In this document: positions 11,471 to 23,980 of the stretch, piece after piece
Layout of the letters: every line of letters begins with the position of its first letter
Position numbering within the stretch: position 1 is the first letter of the stretch
Assembly: GCA_011009095.1 (NCBI GenBank)
Contig: VTPC01091303.1
Coordinates: forward strand, 99,207-163,206
Direction of reading: 5' to 3'
From: Ignelater luminosus
Taxonomy: Eukaryota; Arthropoda; Insecta; Coleoptera; Elateridae
DNA length: 64,000 bases
The notes under the pieces: generated by a model
Database searches by the model: none
The model's input: the letters and a program-made list of their open reading frames with translations, nothing else
Told to the model about the DNA's origin: nothing
Program-made: the position numbers and the translations under genes

Positions 11471-14400
11471 ATTGGTACTCAATGACTTAACATTTAGCTT
11501 TTGTCAAAACATTACTGAAACAACTCCTGCAATTAAGAAGGTCTAGAAAGAATAGAACAGGCCTTGGCAGGACTAATCTGAAGCATTTTAAAGAACATTG
11601 AACTATTGTCCCTTCAAGATTGAACTCTAAATTCAAAATGATTTCTGATTTTTAAGAAAGGTTCTGTAGGAATACTAAAATACATTTTGCTGAATAGATT
11701 GATTTTTTTTGGGTTGTGTTCTATAGTGTATCAAGTATTTTATTTCTTTCAGTCATTTGAAATACTGCTGATTAATTTTCACTGTTTATCTTAAAAATAT
11801 AAAAAGAATTTAAGGAATACCAGCCAGAAAGAAAGAAATACATACAATAGAACAAGTTTTGAGATCACAGAATCTCCAAAAAGAAGGTTGGATTTTGCTC
11901 TCGGTAAGAAGATTAGAAAAATAGAAGAATGTTAAGAAATCAAAAAGTATCAGTATTAAATTGGTAACAAACATAAAGAACTAGTTTACAAACTAAGATA
12001 AACTGAAAGGTATAATAGTCAAAATGCATTCTTTGAGTTAAAACACAGATTTCATGAAGATATTCAACTTTTACGACAAGGTATTCTCTTAACTAGAAAA
12101 CAAGGGCCAAATCAGAAGATAAAGAGAGAGTAAGAACACCCTGAAATGACCTTAGGCATGCATACCACATTTTACCTTTGTAAAAATAGTGACTATTAAA
12201 AGACAAACTTTGCATTTCTTATTAATTTAATTAAAAAGAAGAAATTTAAGAATTCACAAGAAAAAATAAAAAATCAACAAAATGAAATTGATGAGTTTGC
12301 ATTTTTGGTAATATTTGGATTACAACCTTGACACCAGCACAAACAATAGAGAGAGATATTCATCTATTTCTTCATTTGTTATTCAGTAATACTTCATCTT
12401 TATAATTATGCAATTCTACAAAGTAATGTTGATACCTTAAACCATAGAACGGTTTACTGTTCAAAATATTTTAGAAATTGGATAATCTTTGTTTTGCTCA
12501 ACTATTTACTAAAAATGATTTGTTTTTTTTTTAGTTTTTTTCAAAATTATATGAAATATGTACACCTACCTAATTTATCTATCATGCAATTTCTGTTAGC
12601 ATTGAAATTATAACAAAAATCTCTCAATAGTGATTTAATGTTGAACCGTCATTACCTTTTAGAGTAATGAATGTCATTAAGGTCAACTTGTCTTCCTTTC
12701 TTTTTTATTTTAAATTGATCACTTCTATTGTTTTTAACAATAATAATAAGATGACATCTTACAATTGAAAGTGAAATTATCTTTTGTTTTATAACGATAA
12801 TATTTTCTCTATTCCTTGTTTTTAGATTTTCGCACTATTACCTTTTCGGCAATGGAAGTTTTGCTGTAAAATCGTATACTACATTAATTTTCCAAACTAC
12901 CGTGGGAATTAACTGTGTCAATTTCATTCTCATCGTAATCTCCAAGATAAACTAAATTATATTAGGAAGATTGGTATCTGTTTACCTATAGATTGCAAAT
13001 ATTATCAAACATTCTTGTTTATCAACAAGTCTGGTAATATAATGAAACATCCAATATTTCTGTTTATTTATATTGATTAAGTAAATGCAATGAACTATAA
13101 AAAATAGGTCGTACATAATATTACACCATTTTGTTAATAAAATTGTAAACATCAAATTGAGATTATAACCTTAAAAGATTTTAAGAAGCGACGCAATGAA
13201 TTTTATATTAGAAAGTCGTGTGATTATGACAGTTGAATTAAAGAAGTTTATGAAAAGAAATAGGAATTGAAGCAAACACAAAAAACAGGAGAGATAAATG
13301 TTAACAATCAACAATGCTACTTGGAGCGTGAAATTTTACTATTATTAAAATTATTCATTGCTCTCTTACTTTATTCAGTGCGACACAAAAGAATGAACAT
13401 TTTCTAAAGTCTTTTAATGTTAAAATTAAAATGTAGGTATGATTCATTACAGAATAAGTTTAAGGAGAGTCTTGAGATTATTCATCAATAAGTAAATATT
13501 TGTAGAAAGATATGTGATTCTTGTTTTAACCTTGATTGGAGTAATTTAAAACATGTAATATCATGTAGTTGCAGAAGGTTGTAATAGTACATTGTAGGTA
13601 TTGTGCGCTGTTATTTAAAACATTATGAATTAACAAATATACCTGCAATGTATTTTTAGACGGAAACTGATAGCTGTTTTTTATTGTTTCAGGTATGTAT
13701 ACTATGGGTTCGCTAATCCATAGACCTACTCTCTGGTCTTGATAAGAATATCGTAAGTAATCTAATCACTTAACCAAATCGTGTTTATTTTTAACTCAAT
13801 TTATAACTCAATTCCAATTTTAATTGGCACACCCTGTGTTCGTCTTGACCGATAAAGTCAAAATCATCTAACGTAACACGTATTGGCCGAAGCCATTATA
13901 CTGTAAAATTTAGAATTGATTTTTTTAATTCTCTCTAGTGGTCACACAAATAAAAACTGGCATTTGCATTAGCGTTTCACTTTCAGACATACGTACATAA
14001 AAGAACTTTGTAATTTTAACTGAAAAAATACTACACGAGAAGAAATGCTGAATGAGCACCATAACCTATTATTTTTGCTTCTGGACAACCTACTCTACTA
14101 CAAACCCTCAAATTAACTAAAAAGTAAACAAGTGTTAAAGTTGCCTGGTCCAAAAGTGATAAAGAAAACTTGAAAGAAACTGATAGTAGAATCAAGACAT
14201 CCATTGGACTTTGCTGCCTTATTGAGCAACAATTCTATTGACAACTTTAGTACTAGAGGTCGGTTTTGTTTGTATACAAAACAGTTCAATTTGCTAGGGT
14301 AAATCTAAAATGCACAACCATGGCAGTAACCAATCAAATGCTATGATGTAATCACTATCTAAAGCAAAATAGTTTCGAGAGCAAAAAATTGCAATGAGAA

Positions 14401-14690
14401 TATCTGTCTGGAGTGTCTGAGTTTAAGCGTTTAGTTGAAATAGTCTTCTATGCCTTTTATTGTTTTGTTTCTTGGCAATGAGGTAAAAGAAAGATTACAA
14501 GGAATCAACACAAGTCTAAAAAGATGAAGTGTTAATATATGTCATAGCCATGCCCAATACGTGGAAAGGCATTACCTTGATACATCTGCCATCATCCATG
14601 CTTTATACTGCAAACGCTCAGTAAAACTAATTCAATTCATTTCAAAATTTATTGAGAACTACATATAATTGGAAAAAAACAACTAATTCT
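11471..14690. other. AT-rich noncoding sequence
   Basis: No genes are recognisable and there are no open frames of note. A juxtaposed splice-site motif lies at 13,692 and is listed separately. Confidence 0.55.
13676..13698 (+). promoter_or_regulatory. Candidate recursive (ratchet) splice site
   Basis: A pyrimidine-rich tract (gttttttattgtttcag) ends in AG at 13,692 and is followed at once by gtatgt, a good 5' splice site. This zero-length-exon arrangement is the form of recursive splice sites in long insect introns. It is meaningful only if a + strand intron covers this point. Confidence 0.3.
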
Positions 14691-14693
14691 ATA

Positions 14694-15270
14694 CAGCAAT
14701 TCTGTGTGACGGTAGAAAACGAGTCTCTGGATGTCAGCTTGGGACATTTCATTTCAGGCTTGCTGAATTTGATTCTGAAATTCATTGAAATGTCTTGAGG
14801 GATGAGATAGATGATTGATCCTACGACGTATTATATCCCATCCATGTTCTATGGGCGGTAAGTCTGATAATGTATCTAGGCTTTTGCAAATATTCCTGTG
14901 AATTATCTTGTTGCAAGATTGGATCTTCCAGCTCTCGAAGAGTAAGTAATTGCAACAGATTGTAGAATGTTTGATAAAGTTCTGCATTTAAGTTGCTTGG
15001 TATAAATGCTAAAAGTGACTGACTGTCATAACAGACCCCAAATTGCTATATCCTTGAATAAATACAGTCTTGTTCCTATCTGCAGTTTTTACTATTACCA
15101 CAGATACGACACACTCGTCTATGCCCGTGATATGCCCATAAACAGAAACGTGATTCATCGCTGAAGACTATATAATTCAATCCCTGATTCCATTCTAATT
15201 CCACGTGAACGAATTCGGCGGTACACTAAGGATATTAACAACCTTACACCGATAGCTTGTCCCCAAGCAG
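14694..15270 (-). mobile_element. Tc1-type DNA transposon remnant (transposase middle and C-terminus)
   Basis: Read on the - strand, the region gives broken pieces of a Tc1 transposase, the DDE enzyme that cuts and pastes the element. Around 15,120-15,180 is VFSDESRFCLW, holding the first catalytic aspartate. Near 14,905-14,925 is ILQQDNSQ, the QxDN segment with the second aspartate. At 14,820-14,860 is PPIEHGWDIIRRR, holding the final catalytic glutamate in the usual IEHxWD setting. Near 14,700-14,755 is WNEMSQADIQRLV, the family's C-terminal signature. The reading frame changes several times. The span between the second and third catalytic residues is about 15 residues shorter than the usual 34, so a small deletion lies inside. 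The N-terminal DNA-binding domain is not convincingly present. No terminal repeats were found at either edge. Confidence 0.88.
14754..14987 (-). pseudogene. Tc1 transposase C-terminal fragment
   Basis: This 77-codon frame is the longest intact piece of the Tc1 remnant. Its residues ~46-58 (PPIEHGWDIIRRR) carry the catalytic glutamate region. The first 40 residues are a shifted reading of the segment between the second aspartate and the glutamate, so the methionine is not a real start. The homology runs past its stop into WNEMSQADIQRL in another frame. Confidence 0.8.
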
Positions 15271-15461
15271 TTTAAATGCTTCTGGTACTTGAGAATCAGT
15301 ATCCAAATGCAGACATTCCGAATAGATCTTCCTGTAACTTTGTTATTGTTTTTTTGAAGGGCCAATTTCTCCAACTTGATGAATACCTTTGTCAGACTAT
15401 TTCTTTAAGCATCTTTGTATTGCAGCAACGCTTTTATACAAACGGGCAACAATTGGAAATC

Positions 15462-15716
15462 TTACCTCTTTGATACCAACTGCGTGATCTTTTTAGTTTC
15501 CAGACAAACGGTTCTACCATTTTGCGTAGACTCCCAGTCACCGAGGCTGCGACTGTCTTCGAAATGTGAATCCAAATAATGTCCTATTTGCAGATTATTA
15601 CGACTAGGTAATACCACAAATGTAGCCCTGTTCGGCAAGTTGCTAGCTCTGAATATTCCTACCGGACTCAGTCCTTTGAGCTTGCAGGCTAACATCACAG
15701 CTGTTAAACTAAGCAC
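15462..15716 (-). other. Unrecognised coding-like open frame
   Basis: This 84-codon frame has mixed amino-acid composition (GLSPVGIFRASNLPNRATF, NLQIGHYLDSHFEDSRSLG) rather than the K/N/I/F bias of chance frames nearby. It lies upstream of the Tc1 transposase remnant in transposase orientation, so it might include a scrambled N-terminal part. I could not match it to a Tc1 helix-turn-helix domain or to any other family. It and the next patch (15,766-15,954) could be parts of one older gene or element. Confidence 0.25.
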
Positions 15717-15765
15717 AATTAAACCAGCAGCGTTTCTTGATTTTATGCTCCTCTGCAGTGTTCAC

Positions 15766-15954
15766 TCAATTCAAAATTAGTTTGCCTTTATGGTTTCCCA
15801 AGACTTTGGACCTTGGTATAGCTGTACCACCCACATTATCGAATGATAAGCTACTGGTTGCTTGGACATCAAGTGCAATATCGTCAAAGACAACAATGAT
15901 ATTACTTAACAGTGTGCCTTTAGGGTCAGAATCAATACTTGCTAATTTGTTCAA
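15766..15954 (-). other. Unrecognised coding-like open frame
   Basis: The 62-codon frame reads with balanced composition, for example IDSDPKGTLLSNIIVVFDDI and VGGTAIPRSKVLGNHKGK, followed by a stop. It stands out against chance frames in the window. A stop lies close upstream, and the 15,462-15,716 frame is in another phase, so any gene here is broken or spliced. I recognise no family. Confidence 0.25.
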
Positions 15955-16250
15955 ACCTCGTTAGAAATCTTCGATAAAGAATTTATTTTTAGAATCACAA
16001 CGACAATCTTAAAGAGGACACACACATTAAGAAGATTGCAAGGTCAGATTTTGCAACTTAATAACTAAGATAACTAAGCAACGTAGGGATGTTCAGATCT
16101 GCAAGAATCTTTTTAAAGAACCTTTTCTTATTAAAATTATAAAAGTTTATACATAGATGACCAAACCTTACTCCTTCCAAAACCTTAAAAGAACTAAAAA
16201 ATTCTTATTTAATAGTATCATTCGTTAAGCTATAGCTGAATACTTACATA

Positions 16251-16262
16251 ACACCCTGTATA
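16251..16262 (-). repeat. Solo Tc1/mariner-like end motif (ACACCCTGTATA)
   Basis: ACACCCTGTATA is the reverse complement of the TACAGGGTGT phrase that begins the terminal repeats of many insect Tc1/mariner-type elements. Similar motifs occur at 45,824 and 61,705. No partner terminus was found nearby. This copy lies about 1 kb beyond the Tc1 remnant and could be its outer end. Confidence 0.4.
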
Positions 16263-18246
16263 TAGAAGGCTTAAGAAAAGATGCATTTGATTTGCGCAAT
16301 TTCAAAATTAAGTTTCCTTCACCTACAATAATAATTGCAGCAATATTTCCATCATATCTACTTATGTTAATTTCTATGTACCAACTCATCAGGTTTTGTT
16401 TTGCAAGTTTGCAATTTTTTTCAAATCTATAGCTACATTTTATGTGCCAATCTTTTTACATAATTGTTAAAAGGAAAGAAAAAAATTAATAAAGGATTAG
16501 ATACGCATCAAAGAATAAACTGTAAAAGTTTCTATAAATGTATTTCTAGGTCATTAACAGTTTTGTTAAAATCTTCTACTAAGTTGCTTTTATTTGCGAT
16601 TTCAATAATTTTCAAGAGAAAGTAGGAAGACATAAAGTTTGAATTTTTATATTAACCACTCGTTTTCCAAACTGAAATGGTTTAGAAATCGAAAAATGGT
16701 AAACTATAATAAATATTTATTTGTAATGTAACTTTCAATACAGACACTATCATCATTAAATATTTACATTTCCTTACTGATTGTTATAACTTATAAAAGA
16801 TTCACATTTGTGCTTATGTTAGTTGAAATAAAAGCTTTTACAATTCAAACGACACGTATGAATCAATAACAACCATCATCAAAATGAATGAGTACTCATA
16901 CGCCTGACAGGGATTACCGATTTTAAGATGACAAAACTAGTATTCGTATGTGTAAATCGCTTTTGGTGATTCATAACTCACGCAATATTCATCCATCTAA
17001 ATGATGCAATAATAAAACAAGTAAACCTTGTCTTTGATTTTAATTGCATGTCGGAAATTACACAAAAAAGTAGCGAAACCATGTTTATTATATTAACCGT
17101 ATTATTTCTTTTAGTAATAAAGCAAATAAAGTGTATTTCCGTAACATACCATATTTTCAGCGAACTTTATTCGAGGTAAAATTAAATTCTTCCTAAATTA
17201 AACGAATAGTTTAATATAGAACAAAAAGTGTAGTCACAGTTGGTTTTTCCGAGCGTTAGTTTAAAACTGGAATGCAAAATCAAATGGAACTTCACTAAGG
17301 TATTTTATATAAACGGGCATGCACTCTGACAGACATGCATTTTACATGTTTTGCGTGGGTTTTTTACATTGCCAATAAAAATACTTGAATAATTTACAGT
17401 ATTTTAGTATATACATTTTAGTACCTATATACAGTATGTTTATTGGGGTAGTTAATATACAGAATACACTGTGATAAATGTTTATGTGTCTGAATTATCA
17501 CCTATTTAATAAACTTGACTGTAAAGGTGATATACAGTGATAAATATAAAGTATCAAGAAGAATAATTGAAGCAGTCATTGTTAAAAGGGGATATGTAAC
17601 AAAAATCAAACTGTTGGTAAAGTTAAAAAAGAAAAGGAAATTTTTTTATGACTTTAATAATGACAGTTTTCTCCTGACTTTTCTACAAATTGATTTTACC
17701 GCTCTCAGTTAAAAAAAGAAAAGAATTTACAAATTTTTTACAGCAATTTGAAATTTTGCACATACCCCCTTTTAACAATGACCGTTTCAATTCTAATTAA
17801 GAACTAAGTTATAATTATGTAAGTACTAAGTAACTCTCTGCTTTCAATGAGGGTGGTACATCTGACAATAAACTATTTAATGCACTTAATTACATGTAAT
17901 TAATGTAATACTGCATGGTAATGAAGTTTATACAAAGTTATTCGGTGGTGATGACGATCCGAGCTACATTTGAATATGTAACACACCGTACATATCTTCA
18001 AGTCGCTTCAATTCTTTTTTCTAATTTAAAGAACAAAATATCAAAGACAGCTTGTATTTGACATACAAATCTTCCAATATTGCGTCGGTCGGCGTTTCTT
18101 CAAGACTACCGAATCGCGTGGTTCCAAAAGTTTATAAAACCCGAGACATGATTCTATTCTTAATTTCATTGTTCCTGTTTTGTCGAATTTTACTCTAAGC
18201 ATTTATTAACATTAATGAGTTATCAATGAAGCTCTTGCATTGACAG

Positions 18247-18265
18247 AATAATAATAATAATAATG
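18247..18265 (+). repeat. (ATA)n microsatellite
   Basis: A short run of ATA/TAA units. Confidence 0.9.
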
Positions 18266-18297
18266 ATGAAATTATATCCAGACTCCTGAACTTATGA

Positions 18298-18475
18298 AAT
18301 CGCACCACTTAGTGGTGGTCTAAAAGTTAAGACCTCCGACGTAACACTGGAAGACACAGATTTTGAGTCCTATCAGCAGGGGTGAACTAGACATAAAAGT
18401 AATCGAGCAGTCACTTGATGGGTCGGTGGTTATTGGGGAGAATAGGAGGCTAAGTTTTTTAAAACCGACGGTCCG
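18298..18475 (+). repeat. Possible tRNA-derived SINE
   Basis: The block contains cacttagtggtggtcta, close to a tRNA A-box as found in SINE heads (TnAGTGG). About 45 bases later comes gattttgagtccta, close to a B-box (GGTTCGANTCC) with its first half decayed. GC content is raised compared with its flanks. It follows the 3' side of the neighbouring LINE remnant by less than 100 bases. No poly(A) tail or target duplication is evident, so this stays a candidate. Confidence 0.35.
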
Positions 18476-18559
18476 ATGTTATCAAGAGCCCAGACAAATC
18501 TAAAATTGCCTGATCGAGTGACAGCTTTTAAAAATTGTTTAGATGAGTCTGATATCAAT

Positions 18560-18900
18560 CTAAAAACATAGTTGGTTTCTTATCAGAAAAGATTCAGCTT
18601 CTGCAGCATGCCTAGACGCAATTATTAACGTCATTCCAATTAGGACTACATTTACCTTTATGAATAGTTTAAAACACTTGGTCTGGGACCTGTTTGATAC
18701 ACCCGGATGCCCTGCACCCATAAAAGCCCATTTAGTTCTAGCTCCATTCAAGCAATCCCGTACCTTCAATCAGACGACACAGTTTTGTGTAGAGCAGACA
18801 CTAAAGTCCTTCAGTTTTATTGTGACAAATCCCAATAAGACATGTTCCACTGTTCTAGTGTCTTCCCTTCCTCGCATAACCTGTAGTCCACATCTCCATT
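18560..18900 (-). pseudogene. LINE C-terminal Cys-region and tail remnant
   Basis: The - strand reads VDYRLCEEG and, after a one-base shift, DTRTVEHVLLG. This corresponds to the CRLCxEEExxTxEHxL segment that ends ORF2 in Jockey/I-type LINEs; the first cysteine is now tyrosine. The tail goes on as KVRDCLNGARTKW to a stop near 18,560. The frame at 18560-18769 begins inside this tail. Confidence 0.7.
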
Positions 18901-19184
18901 AAACATTTTCATGTTATATGTGATTTCTCACAAAGAGATGGCCTAAGAGTAACCCTACTGTAATTTGTTTTCATTATATTGACTATCTACGAAGAACTTC
19001 CCGTACCTGTCTGCCGTTCTTTGATCCAATTACTTATAGCTTCTCTAAGGAAACACTTAGGTATTACTAGAGCTAGCTCTGGTTCAAAAGATCTCAGTTT
19101 GCTTGATGTCATCAGTTTAACTACGTGGGATGCACAACGGCTTTCCATTACAAATTCTTCTTCACTTTTACTCCCTGAAGAGTA

Positions 19185-19450
19185 TTGAGTACCGCCTAAC
19201 TGCCTTTGTTTTGTATGTATATGTAAATCCGTTTGTTTACATAGTTTCTTTTTGGTTTTCGTCTGTGCATCTTAATATTGCATACACTTCTGCCCGAGAG
19301 ACTGTGGAATATCTATCTAGGAGAACCAAAGCTCCACCTTTGGTTTCATACCATAAATTGCTACTCCATTTCTTTGATTCATATGCAAACCAGATTAGAT
19401 GGTATAGTTATTGGTTCAGTATTGTGCCAGATTTCTTTGTCAATGGTTGC
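19185..19450 (-). pseudogene. LINE ribonuclease H remnant
   Basis: The segment reads as a type I RNase H, which removes the RNA template after reverse transcription. Near 19,271-19,315 the - strand encodes DRYSTVSRAEVYAILR. The glutamate of AEVYAI is the second catalytic residue of this domain. Upstream, the YxxSK-like start has lost its TDGS motif to decay, and frames shift around 19,330. Further along, the homology fades into QNKGS and AVLNTLQ, matching the SDSQAAL region with its aspartate lost. Confidence 0.75.
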
Positions 19451-19843
19451 TTGAAAACTTTTATCTATCAGGTGTGTTACTGAGGAAGCATGTCTAATCT
19501 AATGTCAAAGACAAGGTCACCTACCCTTTTCCAGATTGAGCACAGCTTGAGTCAGTGGTTCTAAAGTCACCTGCGTTCTGGAGTTTGTGCAAGAATCTCC
19601 TTTCTTCTTCTTATATCACAAAGTTTAGCGAAGGAAGATCTAATAAGATCTCCATTATAACTGTAGGGGTCTTTCTCATGGTTCCTGTTATTTCCAAAAA
19701 AATCAATCTTTGAATCTTGAATAGTTTGATCTTGGTGCTTCTTTGCAGCGTGTTAGGTAACCCCACTATCAGTCTAGTATATAGCCAACGTACTATACTG
19801 GGTCTGAGTCCTCAGATTTCTCCATACATTTATCTTACCACCA

Positions 19844-20110
19844 TTATGGTGGTATACCCTTCTTTGCTAGTCTGGCAATGTGTTGGTTCCAGGTAAGTTT
19901 AGAGTTCAGAATCACTTTAGGATATTTAACCTTCCCAGTCATTATCGGTTTTCCATTATTAGGGAACCTAATCCGTCTAACTTTGACTAAGTCATAAATA
20001 CCAACAATCTTTATGTTGGTAGAATACTTGCAGTCTGAACGAAGGGTATTTATTTTCTTCTTTCTTATTCTATATACAGAACTTTTGGACAGAAAACTAA
20101 ATATCTTCAA
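19844..20110 (-). pseudogene. LINE reverse transcriptase C-terminal fragment
   Basis: The 88-codon frame has a basic N-terminal part and then VKYPKVILNSKLTWNQHI at residues ~62-79, equivalent to the VKYLGVILDSKLTW segment after the polymerase palm. Glycine in the YLG turn is replaced (YPK). The homology continues past its stop in other frames: IVRWLYTRLIVG near 19,760, then TGTMRKTPTVIMEILLDLP at 19,640-19,700. The methionine is internal and not a true start. Confidence 0.88.
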
Positions 20111-20880
20111 GTTTTCAATCAGCTTGTCTCACTTTGACATTTGTATTTTAATGGGAATTGTATCACTTTGAAAATGCACTCCGAGATGTTTACTTATTAA
20201 TTTTAAACAACTTCCACTATAAGATGTCAACAAGAGCATGTTTTTCAAAATTTTGTTGATATACTGCAACTTTGGGGATTCATCTTTCTTTTATCTTAGA
20301 ATTTGTTCTGATCTCTTATTTGGCATTTAAGTAGCGTGTGAAGAAGAAGAGCAGGTTATTCTGATTGATCTGACTTATTATGTTAGCTTCTGACTTATTA
20401 ATATTTCCTAAAGTGTTTTCGTATTTATTATTTCCCAAAAGGAAATGTCCGGTGTAAGAGCCTGTACTTGTTTTAATAAGATCATCAGTCTTTCAAATGT
20501 ATCAAGCCCACCCAGAGACTTAGACCTGAAAACTGTTTTAATCAAGCTTGATTAAATAGTACGTCTCCGTTTTGGTAATCGCATTTGTTTTCTTCAAACT
20601 GACATTTCTTCCTTATGTCTGCTGCCTGCTGTTCATGATGCTGATAGAGATACAGCACCATCATCTATGAAATTATTGGGAATATCAAGACGAACCTCAC
20701 TACATTGAAATATTAATATCGGGAATCTCTATGGGACTTATAAGAGCTTTTGAAGAATTAACATTGGGACCGTCTTGTTTCCCATGCAATGATTCACCTT
20801 TCCAAGCTTTTGGTTCACCTGAAACAGCAGTAGAATCACTAGAAAGTTCAAAAGTATTTTTCACTATTACCTAAGTGTTG
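20111..20880. other. Decayed sequence upstream of the LINE remnant
   Basis: Part of it reads on the - strand as STGSYTGHFLLGNNKY around 20,440-20,490. That resembles the LTGHxxL segment following RNase H in Jockey/I-type LINEs, which would make it a second, separate fragment rather than a continuation. The match is short and I hold it weakly. The rest is unassigned. Confidence 0.25.
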
Positions 20881-23800
20881 CCAGTTTTCTTAGTCAGTTG
20901 ATTTAGAAATAACCAAAGAAAGAACTAATAGTCAAAAGAATGCCGGTAACAAACTGTGCCCAAGAGTATGGGAAGTGTCTCGCTTTCCAGTGGTTAGAAC
21001 TAATTTGTCTTTTTATGTTGGTCTTGTGCAAAACTAGAAATATATTGTTTGAATTTATATTGAAAACTTCTTTCTTTAAGTGCACATCTTGTATTTATTA
21101 ACATTTTTGTTTTATGAATGTCTGTTGTTTGAAAATTCAATAACGCGATAAGCTTTTATTGTCCCGTTTCGAAAGTGTACTACAACAGATATTTTCGTTT
21201 CTTTAGAAATGCGGCCGTATACAGCAACAATTGTATAAAATCCTTTCAAATCTCTATGTAATCGCCATTCCATTTTGGCTAAAATAAAAGGGATTAAATT
21301 AAATAAATAATCAGATTATTGTGTGAAAAGCTTTAATGTCGACACGAAAAAGTTCTAAATTTGAACAAAGCACTTTACCCTTTTTTAAAGTTTTAAAATA
21401 AACATTTTGATTGTATTGATCTCAATTTATTGCAAATTTACTTAACACTCGACAAGGAATAATTTTATAGTTTGAATTTGCTGTGCTAATATTTGATTTA
21501 TCATTTAAATTCATGCCTACACCTTATTCTACTACGTTGATGAGCTTCCGTGACACAATTTTTCTCTTCGCTATTCTCATTCACTAAAGTTTTCCGGCTT
21601 AATTTTGGTAATTACTTAATCACAAGAGTAGGTAATCTATTTAACTACTAACGATGATTGATTCCTAGTTTCAATTTTGTTAGTAACGTGAATTTAGGAC
21701 GGCACAATCATGAAATTAGTTTAAATCCCCCTTCCATCTTCAGCATTTATACTGCACATTCTGTTGTATAATCCTTGATTGCCACGTTTTGTTTACTTTT
21801 TACTTGAGTCTGATTGCATTAAAAAGTTTAACATCGTTATAACTTATAAGTAAAAAGGACTGGAAATAACAAATTTCGAGTTTAAAACAAGAATACTTTA
21901 AATAATTAATCTGTAAATTCTACCACTCATCGATACAAGAATGAAATGTTTTTGTAGCTACATGACATAACAATAGGGTTAAAAGTAAAAAACGTGTTGG
22001 AGTATGGACAAAAAATTTGAATTAGACCCAACATGAAACGCGAACTGACAGCAAACCCGTTTCTAATCTGATTCATCCTTCAACGTATATTGAATATAAA
22101 CATAAATTTGAATCAAATCCATATTCATCATTTGTCTTTTTAATTTTTATTTTAACGTTCTTCAATCGCTGGGTTTTAATCTAAATTTTAATTATAAAAA
22201 GGAATACCTTACTACTGCTCCTTGTGGCTGCAAAAAATTCATTTGTTTTGTTAAGAAAGCGTTTTTTGTTGAATTAGAAATAAAGAAAAAGAATGTAGGT
22301 GGAGAGCAGATTAATTCTTGAAATATCTAAAAGAATAACAATAAGATTCTTATACAGACAAAGGAATAAGAATTCATCGTTCAGATAACCGTTCATAAAT
22401 TACATAAAATATTATGCATCTGCTAATTAGTTAGCTTAGCTATCAACCTAATTAGTGTCATAATAAGAATTTTGTCTTTGGAAAATTTCAAACATTTCAA
22501 GAATAAACATTAGCAGTAATTTTAACTACATTTAATGATTATCAAAGATAAGATTACGTAGTAATTACAAATAGTCAAGAAAGAATTTGAGATAAATGGC
22601 CTGATATAAAACTATCAAAAGTAACGTACGTGAAAGAAGAGGAGTGTAGGTTTTGGTTGCGAATTATGTAATGGAAATTTGAACGGAATGAATAATTTAC
22701 CTCTAGTGTAGATTCTTTTGAATTTTCTACTAGACCCAAAAGAGAATCTAACTATCTCAAACCATACAATTGTAATTTTCTTGGCATTTTGTTGGCAGGT
22801 AGGATAAAAACTGTGACAGTGAAACTCTTAAACTAAAATTAAAGAAAAGGAAGTACAGGACAATCAAAAAGATAAAGAAAACTGAAACTAGTAACTGACA
22901 TAATTTCTCTCAGCGATTCACACGAGTTCTGCTTTAGTGCATTCCTATAGTTTTATGAGCTAAAATGAAAGTACTATCGAAAACCAATAAACTCACTGAC
23001 CACACCTATGCTAACTGAGAAGTCATCTAGAGTTTCAAGACTTTTTAAAAAAATATTTTCAACTGTCTTAAATTTAGATAGACTCTGAACACACTGAGAT
23101 GTAAAACGACTAATTTCCTTGCTGTTGGATCAACCTTTTAACATTTTGCTGTGTCGCCAAAAATATATAGTTTATCAGAAGTTGTTTCCCAAACACACTT
23201 ATTGCATTCTAATTGATCCCAAGTAGCTTTCTTCTTCTATGTTGCCTGATACCATATCACATTTACAGTTTCAAGCAAATATCACTCAAGTAAAGATAGA
23301 ATAACCAATTACTGTTAAATGAATTTTGGTTCTTAGTGAATGTCACACAATCATGTTCTTTTTTTGTTTGTAGAGTTCGAAGTCGTTCAAAAATAGTCAA
23401 GTTTTTTTCGGCATTTCTTTCAATAGAATTCTAACTGTGCTTAAGTCACTTAGAAGTGCTGAATACTGGTTTTGGTGTTCCTGTCGTTCCCTACAAATAG
23501 CTTTTGCTGTGGCAAAATATTCTAAAAAGAAAAAAAAACTCTTTTTGGAAAGCTTTTGTTTCATATTATTCAGTCGTGGCAGAATTTCGACACACAGCTT
23601 TTGATTGTCTTCATCCCGGTTGTTATACTTAACTGTGTCATTGTCTTAAGTAACTGGTAACTTTAAAAAGCTTTATGACATATACTTAATTGTTATCATA
23701 ACTGTCTGATAAACCGAAAATTTAAAAGAAACAGAAGCAAACCTGCTGAAAGAATATATTAACAACAAGCATTAATACCTTTTATGTCAATTGTGAAAAA

Positions 23801-23980
23801 ACCATAAACTTTGACTAATTAGTGTGGTATACTCAAAATTGGTAAGACTCGAAACTTATATGACGGACGACTTTTGAATTTTAACATAAAATTTTCTCCC
23901 ATCTATTACTTTAAGATTTTATTTTTAAAATCGACTTTTACACAAAGGGTAAACCGCGTACTATGAATTTGTACTTTGAT
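20881..23980. other. AT-rich noncoding sequence
   Basis: No gene or element is recognisable in about 3.1 kb. A weaker juxtaposed splice motif lies at 22,798. Confidence 0.55.

Larger units (their letters stand above)
15971..18295. other. AT-rich noncoding sequence
   Basis: No gene is recognisable. A 10-base transposon-end-like motif sits at 16,251. The frame at 17515-17712 has no features. Confidence 0.55.
18560..20110 (-). mobile_element. LINE remnant with RNase H, Jockey/I-type, 5' truncated
   Basis: Read on the - strand, this is the 3' half of a non-LTR retrotransposon. It keeps the end of the reverse transcriptase and connection segment, a ribonuclease H domain and the C-terminal Cys region, in that order. 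The catalytic reverse transcriptase core (motifs A to C) is not found upstream, so the copy is 5' truncated near 20,110. Frames are broken many times. The combination of VKYxxVILxSKLTWNQHI, TMRKTPTVIMEILL and an RNase H with STVxxAEVYAIL is characteristic of the Jockey/I group of insect LINEs. Clade within that group is not settled. Open frames on the + strand at 18660-18902, 18979-19188 and 19130-19483 are antisense shadows. Confidence 0.9.

Noticed and set aside
14260-14285. Small palindrome ttttgtttgtatacaaaacag
   Set aside because: Too short and AT-rich to separate from chance.
18660-19483. Three + strand open frames (80, 69 and 117 codons)
   Set aside because: Antisense to the LINE RNase H and C-terminal region, which reads convincingly on the - strand.
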